A stretch of DNA of 64,000 nt from CAVTAV01 sp963732795 (GTDB taxonomy: Bacteria > Pseudomonadota > Alphaproteobacteria > CAVTAV01), in assembly GCA_963732795.1 (NCBI GenBank), contig CAVTAV010000002.1:496001-560000 (forward strand), in the 5' to 3' direction. The position numbers and the translations under genes were made by a program. Positions 56,652 to 64,000 of the stretch are shown here, one piece after another. Every line of letters starts with the position of its first letter. Position 1 is the first letter of the stretch. The notes under the pieces were generated by a model that was not told the DNA's origin, ran no database searches, and saw only the letters and a program-made list of their open reading frames with translations.

Positions 56652-59600
56652 TCACCAGCGCCAGGTGAGGTCCGCCCGCGCCCGATTGACGAAAGCGGTT
56701 GCGCCGATATTCCCCTCATAACGCAGCGACAAATCGACGCCGTGGGTCAGCGCCGCCTTGACCCCGCCGACCACGTTGGCCGTGTTGCGGTCCTGGGTGA
56801 TGCCGGTGATCGAGAACGTGTCGGTCGGGGCGGCCAGGAAGGCGGCGCGGCTGGATAGGATGCGGTCGCCGAACTCCCGCTCCCAGGCCGCGCCCGCGTG
56901 GAAAGTGATCGCCGCACCCGAGCCAAACTCCACCGCCCGCTCCGCCGAGAAGCCGAGAGTCGAGCGCACCGAGGTGACCTGCTCCCCGGCGACATGGAGC
57001 CCGATCGTTCCCGCTCCCGTTTCGTCATAAGCGCCATGATGGAACTCCATCACCTGCGCCGCGACATAGGGCGAGACGGTCGCGACCCCCGCATCCAACG
57101 CATAGGCCCCCTCGAACCGCGCCGCCATCGTATAGCCGCCGACGCGCCCTGCCGCCTGCTCGATCGACGGGCCGGTATTGATCCGTCGGTCGGTCTCGAA
57201 GCGGTCATAGCCGAAGGACGCCGTGGCTGTCGCCGACACCGGCCCATCTATATAGGCGCCATAGAGCCCGGCATCGATGGAGCGATGACTGTTGTTACCC
57301 GGCTGCAGATCGACGCTGATGTCCGACCGCGACGCCCCGACCACGAACCCCAAGGCCGTATTCTCGCTCACCCCATAGCTCGCCCCCGACACGACACCGC
57401 CGGTCGAGAACCCATAAGATGTCCCGCCGCCCGACACATCACCGAACTGCCCGAACCCGGACGCCCAGGACCACCAATGCCCCTGCCGCCCGAAATCCGG
57501 CCCATACTCCCGCGCCTTCTCCGCGATCGAGCCGAGAAAGGCGCGGTGCGTGACCAGGGCGGGGGTGGCCATGTTGAGGGCGGCCTGGGGGATGAGTTGG
57601 TCGATCGCGGCCGCGGCCTGGGATTCTTCGGAGAAGGCCAACGTGTTGATGAAAGTCGCTGCGGTCCCCTGGGTGGTCCGCGACTGAAGTGCCCGCGTCA
57701 TCGCGCGCGCGAAGGCTTGCTCGTTCGAGTTCAAGAAGGGCGTGGCGAAACTCGACAGGTCGAATTCAATCGTCACATCATTTGCATCGACGGTGTAATA
57801 CACATCGAAGAAGGTCGTCGAAGCGACCATTCCACTCGAAAAGTCGTTCAAGACACCACCATCCGCATGAAGGATCGTGTATCTCGCACCGGGGGAAACC
57901 GGCTCGGAACTGGGATTCAGATAGATCAGAAGCTGGCCGTTGAGGCTGGCCTGGCCGGTCACGTCAAGCCGGCTGTTTCGAGCGCCGTCGACAACGATGA
58001 ACAGGGTGCTGTTATCACCGGTCTGAACATAACGTCCGTCCACATGGAGGATGCCTGGTATAAAGCCGGTCTCGTCTATATAGCCCGGTATCAGAGTGCC
58101 TTCATTGATGACGTTGGTGACGTCCCCGGCTCCCAGAAGCTCTCCGGAAGCCGGGATAACGACTGACGCGCTGGGCGACGGTCCAGCAAGCTCCATCGAC
58201 CGAAACGCTGCGCCTCCCTGAATTTCGATGTGGCCGGCCGAGCTGGTGGTGCGAAATGTCTCGAAGTCATAGATGTCGCTGGCGAAGGTGGCATCGCCAT
58301 CGACGATCAACGTGTCGTTACCGGCGCCACCCTCGATCGTGCCGGTGACTTCACCCTGTGTCTGGAACGTGTCGTCTCCAGGCCCGAAGGTCACATTGCC
58401 CTCAATCGAGGCCGTACTCGTGAAGGTGTTGCTCGCCCCCTGCAGGACCACATCGCCCCGAATCGGAGTGAGACTGCTGACCGTCGCCCCGCCTTGCAGG
58501 CTTCGGATGGCGATCGGCGCCGTCAGGCCGCCGCGATTTATGAAAGTCAGGCCGGGATCGGCGAGATCGACGGCCACACCGTCCGATACCGTTACGCCCC
58601 GCGAATTGTCGAGCGTACCGTCGCCGTACACGACGATCGACTTGGCGAGAAAATCGGCCTGAGGCTGAAGCGTTACCGTCGTTCCCGCGCCGAAAATGGC
58701 CATCGTATAAGGTTTGCCCGAACCGTCATCGTCCAGTGTCCCGTCCGCGCTGGACTCATAGACGCGCCCGGTCGTGTTGATGCCGCTTCCCGCGTCGAAT
58801 GTGCCGGTTACGAAGCTGAAGTCGGGATGATCGTTCGACAACAGGATAACGTCGTCGCCGGCCCCCAAGGTGAGATTGCCGTTCACGACAGTGCTGCTGC
58901 GGGCGATAAAGACGTCGTTGCCCGCGCCCATGTCGACATTGCCGTCGACCGTCCCCGGATTGTCGAACCGGTCATCCCCCGCTCCGAGCGACAGGTTGCC
59001 ATTTATCGTCTCGAACCCCGTAACGCTGCCGTGCAGGATTCCGGTAGAGGCATTAAGCGTGTCGTTCCCGGGGCCGCCAGTGACCGAACCGTTGATCGTT
59101 CCGGAATTGGTGAGCGTATCGTCGCCGCTTCCGAAGGTGACGTTTCCGATAATCGTGTTCGAATTGGAAATGACATCGTTACCCATGAACAGGGTGATGT
59201 CGCCGGCGATCGTGCCGGTGTTGTCGATCGCATCGTTCGACCCACCGGGCGGAATTGAACCGGTCACCTCGCGGACGGCAATGTCGGCAGATATCGTGCC
59301 GGAATTTTCAAGACTGAACGTATTGCCGGACGTTCCAACGATTTCGATTCCGACCGACTTTAGTCCTCCGGCCGAGGCAGACGCAGTTATACTACCGTTG
59401 TTAAAGACTCTGCTTGGCCCCAGAATGTTGGTGCCGGTGGAGATCGCGGTAGCTTGGTTTCCCGTTACGTTGATGCCGCCGTCGTTCGTGAAATAACCGT
59501 AATTGTCGAAGCCGACACCGATCGCCTGCCCATTCGTCGCGGACACTGAGATTGTACCCAAGTTTTCGATCGGATGAGCTTGATCGGCGGAGAGGATTGC

Positions 59601-60203
59601 AATCCCCCTGGCAGTCCCGGAGTCGGCGTTCACCGAGATCGTTCCCGCATTTTGAACCGTGACAAGAGCGTCCGCCGCTATGGCGGTCGCAAATGCGCCG
59701 TCGGCGGATTGGCTCACCGTTATTCCGCCGCTATTTACGATGCTGGAAGGGTCGGACGCGCTAATGCCGACCGCAAATGAGTTTGTCCCTTCAGCCGTGA
59801 TCTGCCCCTGATTCTCAATAGTGTCGGCGGAAAAGCCCTGAACGCCGTGCACGCCGTCACCTGTAATCGACACCGTGCCGGAGGGATGAACGATCAAATT
59901 TGAAGTTGTCATTTGGATGGCCGCTTTCGCCTGGGCGTTGTTCAAAACAACGCTGCCATCGACGACCACTGAATTGGAATTGCCTGTCGAGAGACCCGCC
60001 ACTGTCGCACCGTTTTCGACATTAATATTGAGATTGGCCGCCGAGGTGGCGAAGCCGTCGTCGTCGGTTGCTGTGCAGGTCACCGTGTCGCCATCATTGG
60101 CCGGGTCGGGCTGACAATCCGCATAGGCCACTGAGCCTGTCGCCATGAGCGCCAGAAGCGATACGGCGGTTGAAGGAAGAAGCCTGAAGCGCCATGTCGT
60201 CAT
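56652..60203 (-). CDS. Type Va autotransporter 1 with beta-helix passenger
   Basis: A 1183-residue autotransporter. MTTWRFRLLPSTAVSLLALM begins the signal peptide, cleaved near AYA; the mature start has a Cys pair (DCQPDPANDGDTVTCTATD). Residues about 50-780 are a beta-helix passenger with repeats of the form GNVTFGSGDDTLTNSGTING. The C-terminal autotransporter barrel (about residues 900-1183) contains WASGFGQFGDVSGGGTSYGF and ends DLTWRW. It is nearly the same as the barrel of autotransporter 2. The start MTTWRF is 14 bases after the stop of the TbpB-like gene, so they are co-transcribed. It is intact. Role: probably adhesion or surface structure. Confidence 0.92.
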   Translation of the reverse strand: MTTWRFRLLPSTAVSLLALMATGSVAYADCQPDPANDGDTVTCTATDDDGFATSAANLNINVENGATVAGLSTGNSNSVVVDGSVVLNNAQAKAAIQMTTSNLIVHPSGTVSITGDGVHGVQGFSADTIENQGQITAEGTNSFAVGISASDPSSIVNSGGITVSQSADGAFATAIAADALVTVQNAGTISVNADSGTARGIAILSADQAHPIENLGTISVSATNGQAIGVGFDNYGYFTNDGGINVTGNQATAISTGTNILGPSRVFNNGSITASASAGGLKSVGIEIVGTSGNTFSLENSGTISADIAVREVTGSIPPGGSNDAIDNTGTIAGDITLFMGNDVISNSNTIIGNVTFGSGDDTLTNSGTINGSVTGGPGNDTLNASTGILHGSVTGFETINGNLSLGAGDDRFDNPGTVDGNVDMGAGNDVFIARSSTVVNGNLTLGAGDDVILLSNDHPDFSFVTGTFDAGSGINTTGRVYESSADGTLDDDGSGKPYTMAIFGAGTTVTLQPQADFLAKSIVVYGDGTLDNSRGVTVSDGVAVDLADPGLTFINRGGLTAPIAIRSLQGGATVSSLTPIRGDVVLQGASNTFTSTASIEGNVTFGPGDDTFQTQGEVTGTIEGGAGNDTLIVDGDATFASDIYDFETFRTTSSAGHIEIQGGAAFRSMELAGPSPSASVVIPASGELLGAGDVTNVINEGTLIPGYIDETGFIPGILHVDGRYVQTGDNSTLFIVVDGARNSRLDVTGQASLNGQLLIYLNPSSEPVSPGARYTILHADGGVLNDFSSGMVASTTFFDVYYTVDANDVTIEFDLSSFATPFLNSNEQAFARAMTRALQSRTTQGTAATFINTLAFSEESQAAAAIDQLIPQAALNMATPALVTHRAFLGSIAEKAREYGPDFGRQGHWWSWASGFGQFGDVSGGGTSYGFSTGGVVSGASYGVSENTALGFVVGASRSDISVDLQPGNNSHRSIDAGLYGAYIDGPVSATATASFGYDRFETDRRINTGPSIEQAAGRVGGYTMAARFEGAYALDAGVATVSPYVAAQVMEFHHGAYDETGAGTIGLHVAGEQVTSVRSTLGFSAERAVEFGSGAAITFHAGAAWEREFGDRILSSRAAFLAAPTDTFSITGITQDRNTANVVGGVKAALTHGVDLSLRYEGNIGATAFVNRARADLTWRW

Positions 60204-60217
60204 GATTCGCTCTCCCC

Positions 60218-61198
60218 TCACCGCTTGCCGACGAAGCCGCCGACAGCAGTCTCGCCGCTGCCGCTGACACGCCAGCCGCCGCCGATTTCAGGGGGGCTTC
60301 CGCTCGAGACGGGACCGAAGAACCCACCGGTAAATGTGCCGGTCACGGCGGAATCGGCCGAAGCCGCGCTGCCGGAAAACAGGCTGGTGCCGGACGTAAT
60401 GGTCGCGTCGAAATTGAGGTCCCGCCAACCCGACACGCCGGAACTTTGCAGGCTTTGCTTCGACATCAGGCTGGTAAACCCGGTAATGCTGTTGGTCGAG
60501 AAGTTTGCCGTGAGCTCGACGTAACCGCCAACATTGTAGAGATCCGAGCCGATATTCAGCGTCCCGAACGTGATGCCGTCGTAAACCGCGCTACCCGATG
60601 TCGGGATGTCCGCGGCGGGCGTCTGCACGCCAAAGACCACGACGCCGAAATTGAGATCGCGGCTCGATCCGTTAGGCGAGTTCCACTGGCCGTAAGTCAC
60701 ATAACTCAAGTCCTGAATAGCGTCGCCGGGGATCAGCAATGCGAATTCGTCGATCGTATTGTCGGAGCGGGTCACACGATAGACGCGGACCGAATTGGTT
60801 GTCGCGGCCTGGTCGACATCGGACGAGGCAAAGGTCTGACTGTAGGTAACGCCCCCTTGATCGATGGACAGCGCAAAACTGGCCCCGCCGGCGGCATAAT
60901 CCACATGGGCCTGTCCGTCGGCGCCGGACAGACTGGACGTGACGTTCGAGGACACGCCAACGTTGGAAATGTCCGCACTGAGAACTCCGGAAACCGCCGC
61001 GAAAGACTGGTTGACGGTCAAGGCCGTGAGCGAAGAGTTGGTTCGAGCGGGTGGGGGCGGCGGTGGCGGTGTGCCGCCGCCACCCGAACCGCCGCCGCCG
61101 ACATTAGCGGTCGTCCCTCCTCCGCAAGCCGCAAGGAAGAAGGTGACGCACAATCCGAGCGCCACGTGCCGCGCAGAGCGGCCAGATAGCATTTCCAC
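60218..61198 (-). CDS. TbpB-like surface lipoprotein (probable Slam client)
   Basis: A 326-residue lipoprotein. The signal ends in FLAACGGG (lipobox), followed by a Gly/Pro linker (GGGGSGGGGTPPPPPPP) that spaces it from the membrane. The C-terminal half has the 8-stranded barrel pattern of transferrin-binding-protein-like domains: INSA-type strands such as VTGTFTGGFFGPVSSGSPPE and the closing GGGWRVSGSGETAVGGFVGK. The N-terminal part (SSLTALTVNQSFAAVSG) may be the ligand-binding lobe. GTG at 61198 is preferred (GAGGG seven bases upstream). A terminator precedes it, so it starts a new unit with autotransporter 1 and the Slam-like gene. Ligand unknown. Confidence 0.83.
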   Translation of the reverse strand: MEMLSGRSARHVALGLCVTFFLAACGGGTTANVGGGGSGGGGTPPPPPPPARTNSSLTALTVNQSFAAVSGVLSADISNVGVSSNVTSSLSGADGQAHVDYAAGGASFALSIDQGGVTYSQTFASSDVDQAATTNSVRVYRVTRSDNTIDEFALLIPGDAIQDLSYVTYGQWNSPNGSSRDLNFGVVVFGVQTPAADIPTSGSAVYDGITFGTLNIGSDLYNVGGYVELTANFSTNSITGFTSLMSKQSLQSSGVSGWRDLNFDATITSGTSLFSGSAASADSAVTGTFTGGFFGPVSSGSPPEIGGGWRVSGSGETAVGGFVGKR

Positions 61199-61303
61199 GG
61201 AATTGCCCTCGATAGCCTGAAAAGACTAAGCCCCGTTGTATTAATAGCACAGCGGGGGTGAGTGTTTAAAATCGAAAGCGCCTGTGGATAACTCGTCCCG
61301 CCC

Positions 61304-61335
61304 AAAACAAAGGCGCCCCGGAAAGCCGGGGCGCC
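61304..61335 (-). terminator. Intrinsic terminator of autotransporter 2
   Basis: Read on the minus strand, a perfect 10-bp stem GGCGCCCCGG / CCGGGGCGCC with loop CTTT is followed by TTTGTTTT. It lies 38 bases after the autotransporter 2 stop, separating it from the TbpB-like gene. Confidence 0.85.
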
Positions 61336-61373
61336 GTAAGAAGTCTATCTAAAGGCCGGTCAGGCCAGGCCGG

Positions 61374-64000
61374 TCACCATCGCCAGGTCAGGTCCGCTCT
61401 CGCCCGGTTGACGGTTTCGGTCTTGCCGACATTGCCCTCGTAGCGGAGCGCCAGGTCGACGCCGTGGGTGAGGGCGGCCTTGAAGCCGCCGACGACGTTC
61501 GCGGTGTTGCGGTCCTGGGTGATGCCGGTGACTTCGAAGGTGTCCGTCGGGGCCGCCAGGAAGGCGGCGCGGCTGGAGAGGATACGGTCGCCGAACTCGC
61601 GTTCCCAGGCCGCGCCGGCATGGAAGGTGATCTCCGCGCCGGAGCCGAATTCGACCGTCCGCTCCGCCGAGAAGCCCAACGTCGAGCGGACCGACGTCAC
61701 CCGCTCGCCCGCGATATGGAGGCCGATCGTGCCGGCGCCGGTTTCGTCGTAGGCGCCATGATGGAAACTCATGACCTGGCCCGCCAGGTAAGGCGAAACC
61801 GTCGCGAAGCCGGCGTCCAGCGCATAGGCGCTTTCGAAGCGGCTGGCCATGATGTAGCCGCCGACGCGGCCGGCCGCCTGCTCGATCGCGGGGCCGGTGT
61901 TGATGCGCCGGTCGGTCTCGAAACGGTCATAGCCGAACGACGCCGTGGCGGTCGCCGACAGCGGCCCGTCCATATAGGCGCCGTAAAGGCCGGCGTCGAT
62001 GGAGCGGTGATTGTTGTTGCCGGGCTGGAAGTCGACATTGATGTCCGACCGCGATGCGCCGACCACAAAGCCGAGCGCCGTGTTCTCGTTCACCCCATAG
62101 GTCGCGCCGGAGACAACGCCGCCGGTCGAGAAGCCGTAGCTGCTTCCGCCGGCGGACACGTCGCCGAACTGCCCAAAGCCCGAGGCCCAGGCCCACCAAT
62201 GACCTTCACGGTCGTAGTCCGGGCCGTACTCCCGCGCCTTCTCGGCGATCGAGCCGAGGAAGGCCCGATGCGTCACCAGAGCCGGCGTCGCCATGTTCAG
62301 GGCCGCTTGGGGGATGAGTTGGTCGATCGCCTGGGCCGCCTCGGTCTTGTCGGTGAACAACAGGTTGTTCACGAAAACGGAAGCCGTGCCCACCGACGCG
62401 GTCTGCAGAATAGTGAGAGCCTGGGCAACCGCGCGCTGGTTGCTGTTATACACCGGCAGGACGAAGCTCGTCGGGTTGAGCGTCACCTGGATCGTATTCG
62501 TTCCCTGAGTGTACGCGATATCGAAAAACTTCGTTGTCGTCGTGTTGATCGTCGAGAACTGTCCGGTGATACCGCCCGTCGTGCTGAGAATAGTGTACGT
62601 CGACCCCGGCGAAATGCCGGTCTCGGTGAGAACGACGTTGAGATCCAACGTGCCGGCAAGCTGGGCAGAGCCGGTGACGTCCACGGTATCCGAGTTGTTG
62701 CCGGCAAACTCGATGATCATGTGGCCGCCGGACGACTGGGTGAAGGTGCCGACGACGCCGATCGACCCGACCAGCGTATTGGTCGACGTGTCGCCCGGCG
62801 AAATCGTGCCGTTATTGGTCACGTTGCCGGTGAGTATCGCATTGCCGGTCAGCGTGCCCGCGGAGGTAACGGTGGTATTCGCTACCGCCATGTCGCTGAT
62901 CAGATTGATCGTGCTGCCGATCGTCGTGCTCTGGAACGTCGGCACATTCGAGAACTGAATGTTGCCGTTGCCCTGGATGATGAGCTGATTGAAGTTGGTG
63001 ACATTGCCGCCGACGGTGCTGTTGGCGCCCGCGGTGAAGATGTTATTGCCGCCACCGCCGTCCACGTTGCCGCTGATGGTACCCAGATTTGTGAGTGAAT
63101 CATCACCCGAACCGAAGGTCACATCGCCGCCAATGGTCGCATTCAGGCCGTTGGTCAGCGTGTTCGTACCGTCACCTAGAGAAACCGCCCCACCGATACC
63201 GTTAGTGCCCAAGTTCGTGACCGTGTCGTCGCCGGCACCGGTCGTCAGATTGCCGCCGACATTCGAGGTCGCGTTGGTATTGCTGAACGTGTTCGCGCCA
63301 CCGCCCAGGTTCACGTTGCCGCCGATCGCACCGTCATTGGTAACGGTATCGTTGCCGGCGCCGGCGATAACGTCGGTACCGACACTCGAATTTGTCGTGT
63401 TGTTGTGGAATGTGTTGTTCCCGCCGCCGAGATCGACGGTATTGCCGACATCGAAGCTGTTGGTGAAGGTGTCCGCGCCGGCGCCGAACGTCACATTAGT
63501 CCCGACGCTGCCCGTGGCGGCGTTGGTGAACGAGTTCGTGCCGTCGCCGAAAATGACGGAACCGCCGACGGACCCGGTATTGTTGCCCGTGTCGTCACCA
63601 GCGCCGAAGGTCACATCACCGCCGATATTGGATGTTGCCGTCGAATTGTCCCAGGTGTTGGTGCCGGCACCGAAAGCGACCGACGAACCGACCGTCCCGG
63701 CGTTCGTGAACGTATCATTACCCGTCCCGAATGAGACGAGCCCGCCGATATTCGAATTGTTCGGATCATCGTTGGTGAGGATGTTCGTGCCGTCGCTGAG
63801 ATCGACATTTCCGCCGATCGTGCCCGAGTTATGAACGGTGTCGTCGCCAACTCCCGCGGTTACGTTCGTGCCGATCTGGCCGGTCGATGAGTTACTCAGA
63901 CTGTTGGTGCCTGCGCCCATCGTCACGGATCCCGAGATCTGACCGTCATTGGTAACCGTGTCGTCCCCCACGCCGAATGTCACGTCGCCGCCGACGGCCG
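61374..64000 (-). CDS. Type Va autotransporter 2, C-terminal part (5' end beyond window)
   Basis: At least 870 residues; no start is reached before the window edge, where the reading frame is still open. The passenger consists of alternating units 'TFGxGDDTxTNxGxIGGNV' and 'xLGxGTNTFxNxxxxSNVG', about 45 residues per pair, from the window end to near 62950. A linker (QLAGTLDLNVVLTETGISPG) leads to AAQAIDQLIPQAALNMATPA and the barrel, ending DLTWRW. About nine of ten barrel residues match autotransporter 1 by eye. The ORF is intact where visible and has its own terminator. Confidence 0.92.
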   Translation of the reverse strand, partial: AVGGDVTFGVGDDTVTNDGQISGSVTMGAGTNSLSNSSTGQIGTNVTAGVGDDTVHNSGTIGGNVDLSDGTNILTNDDPNNSNIGGLVSFGTGNDTFTNAGTVGSSVAFGAGTNTWDNSTATSNIGGDVTFGAGDDTGNNTGSVGGSVIFGDGTNSFTNAATGSVGTNVTFGAGADTFTNSFDVGNTVDLGGGNNTFHNNTTNSSVGTDVIAGAGNDTVTNDGAIGGNVNLGGGANTFSNTNATSNVGGNLTTGAGDDTVTNLGTNGIGGAVSLGDGTNTLTNGLNATIGGDVTFGSGDDSLTNLGTISGNVDGGGGNNIFTAGANSTVGGNVTNFNQLIIQGNGNIQFSNVPTFQSTTIGSTINLISDMAVANTTVTSAGTLTGNAILTGNVTNNGTISPGDTSTNTLVGSIGVVGTFTQSSGGHMIIEFAGNNSDTVDVTGSAQLAGTLDLNVVLTETGISPGSTYTILSTTGGITGQFSTINTTTTKFFDIAYTQGTNTIQVTLNPTSFVLPVYNSNQRAVAQALTILQTASVGTASVFVNNLLFTDKTEAAQAIDQLIPQAALNMATPALVTHRAFLGSIAEKAREYGPDYDREGHWWAWASGFGQFGDVSAGGSSYGFSTGGVVSGATYGVNENTALGFVVGASRSDINVDFQPGNNNHRSIDAGLYGAYMDGPLSATATASFGYDRFETDRRINTGPAIEQAAGRVGGYIMASRFESAYALDAGFATVSPYLAGQVMSFHHGAYDETGAGTIGLHIAGERVTSVRSTLGFSAERTVEFGSGAEITFHAGAAWEREFGDRILSSRAAFLAAPTDTFEVTGITQDRNTANVVGGFKAALTHGVDLALRYEGNVGKTETVNRARADLTWRW
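62950..64000 (-). repeat. Beta-helix coding repeats of autotransporter 2
   Basis: DNA encoding at least nine alternating short repeats (FGxGDDT / LGxGTNT). The nucleotide repeats are diverged, mostly conserved at Gly, Asp-Asp, Thr-Asn positions, so the repetition is old and kept at protein level. Confidence 0.75.

Noticed and set aside
56898..58166. Plus-strand ORFs opposite the autotransporters
   Set aside because: They mirror the Gly/Asp-rich passenger and barrel codons and have no independent support.
61283..61291. A perfect DnaA box (TGTGGATAA) upstream of the TbpB-like gene
   Set aside because: Only one copy is present and no AT-rich unwinding region or further boxes are nearby, so an origin is not supported.

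Overview
This 64 kb window is GC-rich chromosomal DNA from an alphaproteobacterium. The evidence is the trkH-dat-hfq-hflX order, a CIRCE-controlled groESL operon, the mlt-rlpA-dacA-tmk-holB-metG-tatD-MBL gene string on one strand, and a type without the zinc knuckle for MetG. The accessory part (TonB receptors, a VAO-type flavoprotein, spinster-type MFS, many secreted proteins) resembles soil or freshwater sphingomonad- or Micropepsales-like bacteria, but the sequence alone does not fix the order.

Layout. 0-12 kb: housekeeping (trkH end, dat, hfq, a ModE-like regulator, hflX, groESL, a GNAT, a membrane-anchored hydrolase, an inositol-phosphatase-family enzyme, mazG, an M1 peptidase). 12.3-21 kb: a long minus-strand cell-wall and replication string. 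21-23.8 kb: a candidate sigma-54-dependent small RNA, tRNA-Ser(UGA), a DUF8021-like secreted protein and a SpoU methyltransferase. 23.8-34 kb: MFS transporter, M20 amidohydrolase, a 4-cresol-dehydrogenase/VAO-like flavoprotein with its cytochrome c, a prolyl-4-hydroxylase-like oxygenase and a TonB receptor, most of them broken by frameshifts. 34-43.6 kb: two divergent units, an MFS/secreted-protein/degenerate-MBL/SnoaL operon on the minus strand and a TonB receptor coupled to a MetE-like enzyme on the plus strand. 43.8-55 kb: Crp/Fnr regulators, a P3A proton ATPase, an EEP-family enzyme, a phospholipase-D-type synthase, a second DUF8021-like protein, MarR, more secreted proteins, YihY. 55-64 kb: a surface-export block with a Slam-like outer-membrane protein, a TbpB-like lipoprotein and two autotransporters with almost the same beta-barrel.

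How genes work together. The 55-64 kb block looks like a self-contained cell-surface display locus: the Slam-like protein could flip the TbpB-like lipoprotein to the outside, beside two beta-helix autotransporters. The 34-43 kb block looks like uptake and processing of an unknown organic substrate: outer-membrane receptor, inner-membrane transporter, periplasmic proteins and a cytosolic MetE-family enzyme. The flavoprotein/cytochrome/oxygenase group points to oxidation of a phenolic or similar compound.

Caution. About 35 apparent frameshifts occur, roughly half of them in 27-34 kb. They are mostly single-base, without accompanying in-frame stops, so sequencing or assembly error must be excluded before calling these pseudogenes. 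Coordinates of frameshifted genes give the full reconstructed span.
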